Assembly (NCBI GenBank): GCA_036346375.1
Contig: CM070501.1
Location: forward strand, 56,275,326 to 56,339,325
DNA from: Guadua angustifolia
Taxonomy: Eukaryota; Streptophyta; Magnoliopsida; Poales; Poaceae
DNA length: 64,000 nt
Direction of reading: 5' to 3'
The translations under genes and the position numbers were made by a program. Numbering within the stretch: position 1 is the stretch's first letter; every line of letters starts with the position of its first letter. Under the pieces are notes generated by a model. That model ran no database searches. It was not told the origin of the DNA and worked only from the letters and a program-made list of their open reading frames with translations. Of this stretch, positions 1-12,527 are shown piece by piece.

Positions 1-111
1 ATTTGAATTGGATACATAAAAATCATATGTGTAGATTTATCTTAAAAAGTACTCTCGTAATATTATAATTTTAATAGATTTTATAAATATATTATAATAA
101 AAAAAATTAGT

Positions 112-252
112 GATCAAAACTGTGTTTTGAAGACCGTGTCAATATATCCAAAACGACAACTATTTGTGTTTAGAGGGGTTAAGATAGATGAGAATGCCAT
201 GGATGAATTCTTTGAAGCACTTAAAAGGGTTCGTGTTAGGATGACCAAATAA
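112..252 (+). other. Possible 3' coding tail of a gene cut by the left edge
   Basis: One + frame is open here and ends at TAA (250-252). Its last residues (KIDENAMDEFFEALKRV, then RVRMTK) look more like protein than the surrounding AT-rich DNA. A splice acceptor could lie just upstream (AG at 108-109 or 132-133). I do not recognise the protein. It is short and could be a chance ORF or a gene relic in a transposon. Confidence 0.18.
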
Positions 253-1550
253 TGCTGCATGGGGCCTTGTTGCTAGCGTTTTAAGAAAGAATAATTAAGT
301 CCAGTGTGTATGTAGACATGCAGTAGGTGCTTTTAGGTGACTTAGGTGATCTCAAGTTAATTTCTTTTTTTTTTCCTTGGTGCTTGGTTTTAGCTTAGGT
401 GACTAGGTGATCTCAAGTTAATTAGAATTTTTTTTGGGGGATGCTTAAGTCCATATTGGACGGTGCTCGTAATACTTCTTCGATCACTTAATGAAATTAA
501 ATGCCTGAATTTAGTTCAATAAAAGAATAGCAGGCGCTGGATATATATAAGCATAAACAGAATGTGTATGGAAAAAAGCAAGAAGCAACGGTAATATAAA
601 TAAACAATGTATGGCGTCTTGATAATGGAATCAGCCAGACAACAGTAGTTATAGAAACAGCGTAATTAAGCTTCCTTGGTGGCATCGGATTCAGAAGATT
701 TATTATTCTAGCATGATTGACTGTCTTCCTAAGGTGTAATAACTGGTTCTATACCCAGACAAGCAGGTTCGCCCCCGGGCACAACATTTTTAAGAGCAGG
801 GGGCCAGTATAGCCTAGAACAACTATGAACAGCAACGACTATTTTGCTCAGAGCAACCATGCATGCTTACAGTACTGCACAGCAAAAGGCAAAGGAAATA
901 CAGTTACGAACGGCACAAGTAATGTAGCACAAATATTAATAAAATAGACGAGAAGGACCGACGCTGGCTCGGTTGGCTCAGGGGTCGGTGAACTCCTCGC
1001 TAGTCATGTGTTCTATCCGTTGGATTGAAATCTCGGGTCTCGCCTAGATAAAAATTAGAAATAAGTACATATACGTGCGTGTCTAGTAGGATAATAGATT
1101 CTCATGCTACAAAGGATTTGGAGCTTTTTAATCATTTATTTAGTGTGTGTAAAGAACATGTGCGTGTTGGTGCACGAGTATGTAGTGTAGTGTGTGTGCG
1201 TAGGTTATACTAGATATCTATAACTACTCTTTTGCCGCTAATTGCCTTCGACAAGTGGCCCACTTGCATATCACAGTATCACGCGTCCCATCGACAAATC
1301 AAACGTGGTAGTCAGTCCTGGATATTGTTCCCGAGGAAGTGTTAGGTTAGAATCTAATTTTAAAATAATTAATATTTGATAAGTATATTTTATTGTATTT
1401 TTTATGGTAATAAAATTCAGCGCTATAAATGTGACAAAATTTATCACAAAACTGAGTTTATAATACTTGGAATATGATCTAAGAAAGTGTAGCAAGTCAT
1501 AGCTATGACAATAAATCAAACAACCGTCTATAAATCTATAGTAATACTAA
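253..1550. other. Intergenic, no gene seen
   Basis: AT-rich DNA with short direct repeats: a segment containing taggtgatctcaagttaatt occurs twice around 340-425. No convincing coding signal; the small ORFs lack composition or family support. Confidence 0.5.
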
Positions 1551-1781
1551 GGGGGTGTTTGGGACAGCTCCAGCTCCACTAAAATCTGTAGAGTTGGTGG
1601 AGTAGGGTATTTCTAGCTCCAGAAATTTGTGGAGCTGGAGCTGTGGGTACATTAAGAGTGTTTAGGTAAATCATCTTGTTTACATTTTAGACTAAAAATA
1701 TAAACTTAATTCACTTTATTTTAGTCTATAAGTTTCAGCTCTGAGCTGGAGTTGAGATATAGAGCTCTTCCAAATAGGGAC
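1551..1781. mobile_element. Tourist-like MITE, copy 1
   Basis: A 231-bp element flanked by TAA (1548-1550 and 1782-1784). Its ends form an imperfect inverted repeat: gggggtgtttgggacagctc on the left, and gagctcttccaaataggga plus a final c on the right. The 3-bp TAA target duplication and the G-rich GTGTTTGG terminus are typical of PIF/Harbinger-derived Tourist MITEs. The internal segment at about 1645-1735 is nearly the same as that of the element at 9432-9661, so both belong to one family. Confidence 0.7.
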
Positions 1782-2039
1782 TAAATTTAGACGTGGTAAA
1801 ATTAACTTTAAACTAAATAAATCCTAAGCCTTGCACCTTACACAAAGATAGCACTAGAATCTATCCGATGTGTCGTCCCTCGGGGCTCGGGTTGTCTCCA
1901 TACGAGCACACAAGCTTTTGATTCTTGCGTGTACATATAAAACTAGACACATGGGCGCGGCGCACGCCGCGCCAGCCGCCACGTGTTTAACGGGGAAATT
2001 CCATGTGTTTTCTAGTCTTATAAGTTTTTTTTTTGCAAA

Positions 2040-2450
2040 AAAATATTCTCAAGGGCCTTCTTGTAGCCCGGGGGAAAAAAATATGGGCAAAAACGTATTT
2101 TTGGAAAGGACATCATAATTTTTTGGGGGCCTACACGCAAAAGAATAATAATTTCAGCAACCTCGGGGGTCTCCATATAAAAAATGGGCTAATATGTAAT
2201 TTTAGAAACGTTCAGGGTATTTTTCGGGAAAAACTCTCAGATCTTCTTAAAAAATTTCTTGCAGACCGGGAAAAAAATATGGACCAAAACGTATTTTTGA
2301 AAAGCCTATCATAATTTTTGGGGGGTTTGCACGCAAAAGAATAATAATTTCAGCAGTCTTGGGGGTCTCCATATAAAAATAGGCTAATCGTAATTCTAGT
2401 AACGTTTAGGGTCTTTTTCAAAAAACACCCGGATCTTCTAAAAAAATTGG
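2040..2450. repeat. Two-copy tandem repeat, about 196 bp
   Basis: Two successive copies share gggaaaaaaatatgg (about 2072 and 2268), cacgcaaaagaataataatt and gggggtctccatataaaa. Copies differ by scattered substitutions and small indels. The ORFs across it are repeat-derived shadows. Confidence 0.75.
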
Positions 2451-2454
2451 CCAC

Positions 2455-2612
2455 GTGTCGCCCCGAGACCCAACCGCGTGGGCTTGACACGTGTCGCGCC
2501 GGGAAAAACTTCGCCATGAGCGCTGCCATGCCTGAAGCGAGGCTCGAACCCGACACCGCCAACGCAGAGAGCTTTACCACCGCGCCACGAACCGCTTTGC
2601 AATTATATGGGA
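2455..2612 (-). repeat. SINE-like tRNA-derived head
   Basis: Read on the minus strand, this stretch carries an A-box-like tggcgcggtggtaaagc (about 2578-2594) followed by a B-box-like gggttcgagcctc (about 2540-2552). That is the internal Pol III promoter arrangement of a tRNA or tRNA-derived SINE. The 3' part of a cloverleaf and a poly-A or T tail are not clear, so a SINE remnant is more likely than a functional tRNA gene. It abuts the tandem repeat at 2040-2450. Confidence 0.45.
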
Positions 2613-3729
2613 ATATAATATTTACTTAAGCCAAACAACCGGGTTAATCACGTGGGGACGTGGCTCAACGCGATGGCCGCCGTACGCACGGCCGAGCCTT
2701 TTTCTGTAGCGTTTGGCGACGTGGATAGCGTGAGAAGGCCGGAACTCTTCGATCTTTATATACGTTAGTATACATCCTTATACCCCTCTCAGAAAAATTA
2801 GATAGGTGCATTAGTACAGCCATGTGTAGACGGTGAGATGCGATAACAAAGTGACACGTATCACCTACCACGCTCTTCTATAATAGAAATATCGTTAGCA
2901 CCGTAGCGGCTCCATCTAACATGATAGTTCCCTCACAAATACTATTGTCTCGCCTTCTTAACGAATTTGGGTATCGCGATAGCTCGTTTGCCAATTGTCG
3001 CGATGGGTCCTTCGGATGTGCTGTGCTAACATGAGATGCTGCGGTGCTAACGACCTGCCATGGTAGAAAAGTACAGTACGTGATACATGTTGCCTGATTG
3101 TGAAAGGGTTAAATTTACAATTTTATTCGAGAAAAAATCAAAGATGAAAAAAATTGAAAAAGGGCAAACAGGACAAAGCTTCGTTAAGGATGAAGCTGGT
3201 CGGAGCCTAGAGTGGGCACGCATAGGCAATTAGGGTGCGTTAGGTCAGAATAATTATATATCATTTAGTTTCATTATTTTTAGTGGAAGAAACGGTTCAG
3301 TATCTATAGAAAATATTCGTTAAATTTATATCTCATCATCTAAACTAGAATAATTCTATTCAAATAACTAAATATATGGGTGACATTTTTCGATCTTTAA
3401 CAATTGTGTGTGTACCGAGAGAGATTAACAAACACGCATAGTCCTGTCAGTCTGTCACATCCAAGCACCATGCCAGCTCGTGAATTATGATGGTTTTTTG
3501 CGTCCGCGTCAGTCGATCACCAGCTGATCAGGTCCATACATCGTGCCACGTCAGATCCGATCAGCTGGGTTAAAATTTAATTCCACGAGATGCACGTCCG
3601 GGGTTTTGGAGCTGCAGACCGTTCGATTCCATCCTGCTAGATATCTCTGTGCCAATTCCGTTGGAATATATGCGAGTGTTTTTCCTGTAATTTTCCCGAG
3701 TAGCTCATTAGATCTGTTTTGTAACTGAA
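2613..3729. other. Intergenic, no gene seen
   Basis: Mixed-composition DNA without a supported ORF. Short ORFs lack family motifs and splice context. Confidence 0.5.
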
Positions 3730-3737
3730 CCCGGGCC

Positions 3738-4456
3738 TAGAGGTGGGTATTCGGGCCAAACTTTTTTAGACTAGTCAGAGGCACGACGGGCACGATACAG
3801 ACTAAAGTCTGATCTAATACGGCACTGTAGCATGAGCTGTGCCAGGCCTGAGAACCATGCACGATGGGCGGCACGGTTCGGCACGACACTATAGCATGAG
3901 CCGTGTCGGATCCGATAACTCAGGGCATGAGGAAGAAGCTCAGGGCGTGAGGAAGAAGCTTCGTATGGAGGTCACCGACCTACATAGCATGAGCGTTATG
4001 AACGTACCCAACAGCATGAACGTCACTCCACCGCCGACACCTGAGAGAGACGGGACTCTCTCTCTCACCTGTCTCACTCAATTTTTCTCTTGCTCATCCG
4101 CCTCTCTCAATCTCGATTGTCTCTCTTCCTCTCTCTTGTTGTTATCTCTCTTGCTCGTGTTCAACACATTCCTTTCGTTCTAAGAATTAATAAATTTTAA
4201 TTCTTTTTTAATAATATTTGTGTCCACTGTCTCTACGTGTCTCTGATTTCTTTCCTCTTATTACAATAGTGCAAATGGGCTAGACCTGAATCGGCACGAC
4301 ACAAAGCAAGCACAAAGCGCGAAGGTGAGCCGGACCGGCCCGCCCGACACGACGGACACGACAGGCTGTTGCGGTTGCCTTTCAAAAAAAAAAGACAGGC
4401 TGTTGCGGTCCGGTACGATTCAAACACGAAGCCCGATAGACCTGTGTCCACCTCTA
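3738..4456. mobile_element. Non-autonomous hAT element, 719 bp
   Basis: The ends are tagaggtgggtattc and its approximate inverse gtccacctcta. They are flanked by an 8-bp target duplication, cccgggcc (3730-3737) and cccgagcc (4457-4464), with one mismatch. An 8-bp duplication with a TAGAGGTG-type terminus is characteristic of grass hAT elements. The interior is made of GC-rich subterminal repeats (gcacgacac, gccgtgtcgg) and a CT-rich tract near 4050-4150. There is no transposase. The region 31345-31935 is a diverged relative. Confidence 0.7.
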
Positions 4457-4580
4457 CCCGAGCCCGACCAGGATCGAGCGTACTTCGAATCGGAGGAATT
4501 TTGGATCGCATTCTTTTCTGTGAAATTCCGATGCCCAGTCTTGACTTGATCCATAACGGTGACTAGCTAGTGACAAACAT

Positions 4581-4961
4581 GGCAACGACTGTGGTGCAAT
4601 CAGTCCTCCCGTGCAATCACCGTGCAATCCAACTAAGAAAAGTTTCGAAAAATTCTAAAAAAAATCATGGATATACATCTCATCTTACCCCATCTACATA
4701 TAAAATTTCATGATCAAATTCGTCTTATGCTAGAAGTTACAAAAAAGACAAATTTAGAGTGCATTTGAACTATTCAAGTTTGTCAGAAATTTGTCCTTTT
4801 TATTACTCTTAACATAGGACGAATTTGATCATGAAATTTTATATGTAGATGGGGTAAGATGAGATGTACATCCATGATTTTTTTCAGAATTTTTCAAAAC
4901 TTTTCTTAGTTGGATTGCACGGTGATTGCACGAGAGGACTGATTGCACCACAGTCGTTGCC
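4581..4961. mobile_element. Fold-back Mutator-like MITE, 381 bp
   Basis: The left arm begins ggcaacgactgtggtgcaat; the right arm ends with its exact complement. Complementarity extends over about 160-180 bp per arm with a short unpaired centre near 4750-4790, so a transcript would form a very long hairpin. A perfect 9-bp direct repeat GACAAACAT flanks it (4572-4580 and 4962-4970), the target size of Mutator elements. No ORF of note. Confidence 0.85.
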
Positions 4962-4970
4962 GACAAACAT

Positions 4971-6099
4971 AAGTAAATGTTTCCACCGTTTTCTAGGTTG
5001 TAGTTGCTCAGGGCATTCCCAACCCTCCACCTCAGATGGTGTCTATAGAATTAATTACGCTGCCAACTAAGCAAAAATCTGATGTGGCATAGGAGTTAAG
5101 GAAGGGAGAGAAGGAAAAACGAAGAAACCGTGTCTCATGCAAGAAACTGGGTCGACACGGGTACCAAGACTCAAGAAACTAGCAAAATCGGGGTTGGACA
5201 TTTCTGCGCGCTTACCAAGCTGTATTTGTGGTGCATGTATTGGTTTATTGCTCTCATGTATTGCTTTATTGCTCTCTCCCTCCTCTAGACACTACTCATG
5301 GAAACTATGGGTTAGGAAACTATACATTGGTTTATTGCTCTCTCTCCCCTCTAGACACTACTCATAGACACCATGGGTTAGAACTGCCCTCATGCGACTA
5401 CTTGAGCAATCCTTGAATCATGCAACGAACAGCAAGCACTGCTCCATGCAGACTGTACATGATTACCACGATCGACCAAATCGTACGTGCATGGTTACCA
5501 TGATTGACGAAATCGAGCTGGGCAAGCATCATCAACTCTCACGTGTGCTGCATGCATAACTATAATCAAGCTCACAATGGATTCAGATCATAATTGCAGC
5601 ACTAGTAGCTGATCGCTCTGGCCTCGATACTTAATTATTCGGGTTAGTGATTGAGCTGCAGCTAATTGAAACAAGAGCTAGGACTGCTGTGCTGATTACA
5701 GAATGCTGCTTCCTCGGGTAAAAGAAAAAGGTCGTTGTTTCAACCTTTTCAGAATCAACAAAACGCGACAATGATCACGCTAATTTCTACTACCGTGTGT
5801 TTGAATTATTATTTGTGCGGTCCAATTTACTAATTTCTACTACCGTGTGTTTGAATCAAATAATAACTAGCAGGGTGTTCCGCGTATTTATGCAGTTGAA
5901 TTTATTATAATTTTTTAGTATAACGTAGCTTAGATTTACTATAATATCTAATATTTGGGATATGTATATATAGGTCTTTTTAGAATGTATAATTGAAATA
6001 TCAATAAATTTTGAAACCAAAACAAATATTGAGGAAACATAATTGAATAGTAATATTGGATTAAAAATTCATTTGAGCCTAGTACGCTTTACCAGCACT
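4971..6099. other. Intergenic with short direct repeats
   Basis: A unit containing attgctctct and ctctagacactactcat occurs twice (about 5267 and 5333). A second unit, taatttctactaccgtgtgt, occurs at about 5779 and 5831. No gene is supported. Confidence 0.55.
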
Positions 6100-7745
6100 T
6101 GAAAAGGCATTCTTAAAACGTGCCTTCCACAAAAATAGCGTGGCTCACGCCTATCAACTTAACACTAGCCAGTGCCACGCGCTACGCCACGTCATGTGAA
6201 ATTTCGTAGCGTGCATTACGTGTCATGCGAAATTTGAGAAATTCGGTCGTGATGCTGCTTCGCGCAAAATTTTGTTCAACGGATATTTCTGTAAAAAAAT
6301 TGGGTAATCTCGGTTTTCTTGATTTTTTAAAAAATGGTCTGCAAAAAGCTATCGGCGAATCTTTGGATTGCTAGGAGTCGTCGGTGAATCTGTGTTTTTT
6401 TAAAGGAAAATGCAGAGGAATTTAAACGTATTCTTGGTTTTTCTTTTGCATAATTCCTGCATAATTTTGATTTTTTGATTTTTTTTTTAAATGGGTTGTT
6501 AGAATCTATCGGCGAATCTTTGGATTGTTAGAGCTGTCGGTGAATCGGTGTTATTTTAGAGACAAATGTAGAGGGACCTAAATATATTTTTGTTTTTTTG
6601 CGTAATTCCAGTTTATTGTGTTTTTATTGAGTTTTTATACAAATCAAATTGGTGTTATTTTATTTAATTTATTGAGTTTTTATACAAATCAAATTGATAA
6701 TTTTATTTAATTTATTACAATTTTTAGTTATTTAGGATTTTACTTTGGGTTGTGTATGGAAATCAATTTGTATTTTTAATTGTGAATTTCAATTATTTTT
6801 TGTTAAAATTCATAGATAAATCCAATTGGTAATTTTATTTAATTATTATTCCAAATTATAGTAATTTAAAAGATTTACTTTGTAATTCATATCGAAATGA
6901 AATTTCTGATTTTATTTTATTTTGTCCTAAATTTTACTTATTTTTTGTTGGAATTTGTATGCAGATCCAATTGTTAGTTTTTGTTTATTTTTTATTCCAA
7001 ATTATATTTATTTCGGAATTATACTTAGGAGTTTGTATGGAAATCAAATTGCTATTTTTTTATTTTAGTTATTCTAAAATGTACATGACATGGACTCTTT
7101 CATTTATCTAAACCACATTATCATCTAGATCAACCATGATCAACGATACGGGTATTTCTCTTTTTCCTTCAATTGATCAAAAATTTTGATTTCTTATTGG
7201 AGTTCATACACAAATCAAATTGATGATTTTACATAATTTATTGCAATTTTAGTTATTTAAGGATTCATTTGGAAATCAAATTGCAAATTTTATTCATTTT
7301 TATTCTAATTTCAATTATTTTGTTAGAATTTGTATAATGGATTTAATCATTTTTATTATTAATCCAAATTATAGTTATATAAAAAATTAATTTAAAATTT
7401 GTATCAAAATCAAATTGCTAATTTTATTAATTTATTTTCTAAATTTTAGTTATTTTTGTTGGAATTCACATACGATCTAATTTCAAATTTTGTTTAGTTT
7501 TTATTATGAAATATATTTATTTAGGTGTTTGACTTATGAAAATCAAATTGCTAATTTTATTTTATTTTTCATTTGGAATTCTAGTTATTTATGAATTGTA
7601 TTTGATATGGACTCTTCTTTTTAATATAGACTGTTATAATCTGGATGGAACACAATCAACGGTTTAGATCTTTTTTTATCCCCTCTGATTAATGTGAGAA
7701 TTTCCAACTCTTGAGAGCGAAGGTGGCAGTTTTCTTTTTTCATTT
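6100..7745. repeat. Degenerate AT-rich tandem repeat region
   Basis: The first part (about 6340-6600) has two copies of a unit containing tcggcgaatctttggattg followed by tcggtgaatc. Similar units recur at 23.5-23.7 kb. From 6600 to 7620 a very AT-rich module recurs many times in diverged form, with cores such as atggaaatcaaattg and aattttatttaatttatt spaced at roughly 75-100 bp. No coding capacity. Confidence 0.6.
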
Positions 7746-9431
7746 CTTTAATAAGATAATAGATAGATAGATTGATACTATTAAAGTTTTTTTTTCATGG
7801 CAAACTTACTAATTTCATTTCGTGTGCTAGTTTCTGAGACCTTGAGGCGCATCTTGTGCTATTCCTTATACTGTTGTACATATGGATCCCTAGGATAGTA
7901 GGATGAGCAGCAGGGTGATAAAGGCGGAGAGATGCAGGCAGCCCATGATGGCTCCATCTTGCGAGCACAGTGAAAAGGTGTTCTCTCGATGTCGTGTCAG
8001 ATGGAGATGGGTGTTTGATCCACCCTTCTCCCCCCTCAACTTTTTTTAAAAATAGCTCTCTTTTTTTTTTGTTGAAAAACTAACCCATTGTGCACCGCGA
8101 AAGGACCAAATGATAACACCTGACATCTCTCGTGCTACGGACCACAGGAGCCCCAGAAGCCGCACTGGCAAACTGCGGGAAGCGAGCGACGACGATGAGC
8201 GCGGCACAAGCCAACTTCGAGCGCTCTGAAGCCGTGGAAGGGCCACTTGTCGTGCTTCGGGACTATGAAAAGAGTTGTTTTGCGCTCTATATGTGAGAGA
8301 AGGGTAGTTGCCGTGCTCTATAGGCTCGAGAAGGGCTGGTTTGGTGCGCTATAGTACCATGAAAGGTATTGTAGCGCAGAACTATGCACTGTAGCAGCTA
8401 CGGTGGACATGTCATTTTTTAGCTCTATCACGAATTTTTTTAATATAAATTTAGCCTCCTTCTAAATAAATTTGTAAAAACAATCATCTTTCCGACTACG
8501 AAAGACGTAGATGGTGACACATGTCACCTAGCGAGCCGCGGCAAGGTTCGAGGTAGCATTTAATCACTTTAATTAATTAATGGATTGCTTAATTAAATCA
8601 CTTAATTAAAACTACCTAGGTAGCACTACTTGATAGGTTGTTTCTTCCAAGCTCTTGCTATGCAATACCTTCTACTATAGTACGAGAGTATGGCATGTAA
8701 CACTTATTGTCTGACGGTGTTTTCGAGATCAAGGTCGGGAAAGGAACTATCTTTATAACTGTGTTCAAAAAAAGTCCTGATCCTATTTTTAAAAAAAAGT
8801 TCGTCGGGGCTTGAAAAACGCTGGCCTCGTTATTGAGTACTCATCTACAAGGCATAACTATGTACAATGATCACACACTCCATGTCCATCATCTCTCTTT
8901 TCTTGAACTAGACACTACTATATTTTAATCTGTCTCTTTTTTTAACACTACTTCACAATACAGATAGGCATGCATTGTGTTATCTGGTTGCTTAAGTAAA
9001 AGAAGAGAAAAATTATTAAATGACCCTTTTTTAATAATACTTTTAAAAAATAACCCACAAACTAACTTATTTTCAAAAAAAAAAAATCGCCCATGCCCGG
9101 CCGCCACGGCATCTTGGTGGTGTGGTAAATGAATTGTTGGTGTTCTAAATGTTTTGTCCTGTATACGTCATCTTGGTGGTGTGAAGGTATATATTATGCC
9201 AATTTATATCATTTCGATGTATGTACGTATAATACGTACGTACTACCTACCCAGTTGGAGTAATTTTGATCGTATCAGATCACAGATGATCGTACCAGGT
9301 TCAAAAGGAGATCGATCGGTCAGTTGTGGCTGAACACCGAGAATAATGTTTAGCCTTTGGAAGCCGGGCACTTGCTCGGTTAACTGGGACACGAGGAGCG
9401 CGTAAAGCTAGCTTGCTCGTGTTCAAGTTTA
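7746..9431. other. Intergenic, repeat-derived
   Basis: No gene seen. The 8030-8500 part has poly-T/A flanks around a GC-rich core, resembling the fold-back family seen at 17354 and 18575, but the ends are not clear enough to define an element. Confidence 0.4.
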
Positions 9432-9661
9432 GGGTGTGTTTGGCAGGGATTCAGTTTCATCAGATTCATGAATTTGGTGAAACTGAAAATTCTAGTTTCA
9501 CCAGATTCGTGAAGCTGAAACTGTGAGTACATTAAGAGTGTTTAGATAGATCATCTTGTTTACATTTTAGACCAAAAATATAAACTTAATTCACTTAATT
9601 TTAGCTTACAAGTTTCACATTTTAGATGAAACTGAAATCTAGTGCTCTACCAAACAAACCC
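9432..9661. mobile_element. Tourist-like MITE, copy 2
   Basis: A 230-bp element with termini gggtgtgtttggcag and ctaccaaacaaaccc, near-perfect inverted repeats, flanked by TTA on both sides (9429-9431 and 9662-9664). The interior contains gtacattaagagtgtttag and catcttgtttacatttt, shared with the element at 1551-1781. This copy is better preserved at its ends. Confidence 0.8.
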
Positions 9662-9664
9662 TTA

Positions 9665-11300
9665 CTTGACGAGGATGCTTGCGGTGCTGAGACTTGAGTG
9701 TGTGGGTGTGTAGATAAGCGATTTTAGCTCGGTTACTGTCATCTTTTACTGAATATTAGTGTTTCGACTATTTTTTTTAAAAAAAAATGTTTGGCTTTAC
9801 ATCAGGTCAGCCTTTGACATCGATTGCCAAAACTAAGAAGCAGCAGGGTTACGTGTGCTTTCAAGGGACAAAAGAAAAAGGAATTAGGAGAGGTATTTCT
9901 ATGCCGTTACTCTAAAGTTACACAAATACTAAGATATACATTTTTATTTTAAGACAAAAGGAAAGGAAGGAGAGGTATTTCTGTGCCACTATTTTAAAAT
10001 TACATAAATATTAAAGTACATATCTTTTGTTTTAAGATTTTGTATAAATCGTATTGGAAGTAAAATGTACAGAAGCACTGCTCTTATTCAGTTATTTGGG
10101 ATCGCCAAGAACAAGATTATTCTGGGTTCAAAGCTTGCAATCGATGATGGCCCAGGTACGTACGTTGGAACAGATTTGGTTTGTCTATCTGGGATACGGT
10201 GTGTTTCTCTGCTCGATCTTCCCTCTCGTCGTACGCTACAAAGTACAAAGTACTGATATGTAGGCCCGGCAAATAGCACGAAGAATCCGGCGCATGAGAC
10301 AGCAGTACAGGAGTCCGGTAGATCATGGCTACTCATTTCGCAGTTGGCCTAATAGACGTCCTCTATATTAAAACTGTTCTTTAGAATATATTGCACTTAC
10401 ATAAACTGAGCTCCAATATAAACGGCTTTAGGACCAGTTAGAAAATAGCTTTAGATTCTTGCGGAAAATTAAACTGTTTTTTGTTTATCCCTGCATTATG
10501 GCCACGTTCTAGAAGAAGCGGCGGCGAAGTTGTGATCATTGGTGCGGAACTTTCTCAACACAATGCTTTAGGATTGTGCGTTTCAATCAAGTTATTATAT
10601 GAATGATTAAATCGTTCTCTTTCGTTCGTCCACTTGTTGCTTTTGGATTATATGTGTTACTCTATTCTACAGTAATAAATAATATTGGTAATAATGAATG
10701 GTAGATATATGTAAAGAAAAAGAAAAAATAATTAAAAGTTGTTTTAAAATTATAGAATAGCATGCATTTAGAATTTTTTTTGAAAGTTAGTGTGTGTGTA
10801 TATATATATATATAAAAGAACGGAGGAGTATATATGTTCTAACATTGGTTTATTATACATAACATGGGAGAAGAGTAATCCGGCCCACTTAATAAAATTA
10901 GGGCGCAAATGGGTGCTCTCATTCAAAACATGGGAATTCTACATAATTCTTGCGATAATTATGATGCGAGAAATTTCCTAATAGTCCATTGTTTCAAACT
11001 AGCACGTCATACTTGACTAGCCATGTGTTGCAACGAAAACTCAATTTGCGATAAAAAGTTTATTTGCAAAGAGTACTAACAGTGGCAAAGGTAGGTAATT
11101 AAAGAGCAATGGCAAAGGTGGGTAATTAAAGATTAGTGGCAAAGATGGGTAATTTTGATAAAGTGACGTGGAAAGAAACTCTTGCTTTATATAGTATAGA
11201 TTGATAAATAGGAATTAACGAGATAATAGGTTTAAATTAAATGGAGGATTCTAGGTGGATAGTGAGTACTTTTCCTATTAGAGGGCACTCAATTTCAGCC
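9665..11300. other. Intergenic, no gene seen
   Basis: AT-rich. Overlapping ORFs on both strands at 10054-10336 show no recognisable family. A (TA)n tract lies at about 10798-10813. Confidence 0.45.
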
Positions 11301-11329
11301 CATTGACAACAAATCTAAAGGACATCATC

Positions 11330-11800
11330 GCTCCTCCAAGACCATATAAAATTCACCCTACTTCTACCCCTTCACCTCCCTCCTCTCCTCCAAACCCTAG
11401 CAGCCTTCCACCTCGATCAACTACCGCCGCCGCACCACGCATCGTCCCAATCCTCAGTGACAACGATGTATGTCGATAAGCCACAGCTGCCACCTCACTC
11501 TCATCTCCGGCAAGCTCCCCCATGCCACCCACCTTCCTCTACCCCAGTGAGCTCCCCCACCACCACCCTCCATCCTCGTCTCTCCCAACCACTCGTCCTC
11601 ATTGCACTCGCCAACTTCCACCTCCCACAGCCCTCTTTGAACCCATGGCTGAGGCGACGGTGCCACCACCTCGCTACCCTGTCACCAGAGCCACCCACCG
11701 CCAATCCACCACCATCTTTGGACTCCCGCTAAGTCCAGTGGGTTTCAGTGAACCCAATCCAAATCTGGACACTAGCTAATCCTAACATGTCAGGGACATC
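11330..11800 (+). other. Gene-like GC-rich fragment, proline-rich ORF
   Basis: A TATA-like catataaaat (about 11343) is followed by a CT-rich leader and a GC-rich stretch with overlapping ORFs on both strands (for example 11457-11732 +, rich in Pro, Ser and His). The proline-rich translation is what CCACC-type repeats give in any frame, and I recognise no domain. It may be a captured 5' gene fragment; I do not call a functional gene. Confidence 0.2.
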
Positions 11801-12055
11801 GCCAGAGCTCTTGCCTAAGTCGGAGAAGGAGGTGGAGCACGAATCTGGAAGCAAAATCCTACAGTAAGAAATTCGAGTGTTGAGTAAAAAAACGCTCGAG
11901 CATTGGTTAACAATTCCCAAGTTAAATAATACCATAACCGACGTGATGGCACTGCGGTGAGAATGATCCTTGAGATAAGATAGTACTCACTGTCTTAGCA
12001 GTGGTGACTTTTCTAACCCCCTTACTTCGTTTTTTCCTAAATCTATCCTCCTCTA

Positions 12056-12277
12056 AGATAAATTGTAAATCTAGTTCCCTTCACCGGCTTCCCGTTCTCA
12101 TCGGCCATGACAGGTCGCCTCTCGTACCCGGCTATTGCGGCAAGCTAGCTCGCCCGCCTCCCACGCCCAGCTGCCATGGCAACGCACGCTCCTACGCTCC
12201 CAAGATGCGACAGGCTAGCTCCTGCGATAGGAGGGCGTATGAGCATGGTGAAAAAAAGCTAGATTTACAATTTATCT
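12056..12277. repeat. Inverted-repeat element upstream of WRKY
   Basis: A perfect 19-bp inverted repeat (agataaattgtaaatctag at 12056-12074, complement at 12259-12277) encloses a GC-rich core. The arrangement, with a ctagattta-type arm and GC-rich centre, matches the fold-back elements at 17354 and 18575. It sits about 250 bp upstream of the WRKY start codon and so may form part of its promoter. Confidence 0.5.
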
Positions 12278-12527
12278 CAAAGAGATACTAAATTTATAGA
12301 AAAATGAGACAAGGGTACCACGAAAAGTCATCACTTCCTATTCGTAGGTCCAGCCATGGCACCCTTAACCCTTGGCTGATACTAGACCACAAACGCCAGC
12401 GTCCACCAAATTCCTTTCTCTCTCCCAACTCCCTGCATCAGTATATCACACCGCACCACACACAAACACTTGGTAAAGGGAAGCAAGATAAAGAAATATA
12501 GAGAGAGACGCTAGAGAGATAGAGGAG

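Noticed and set aside
11454..11779. Proline-rich ORFs on both strands
   Set aside because: Low-complexity CCACC-type composition reads open in several frames; no family match or splice structure.
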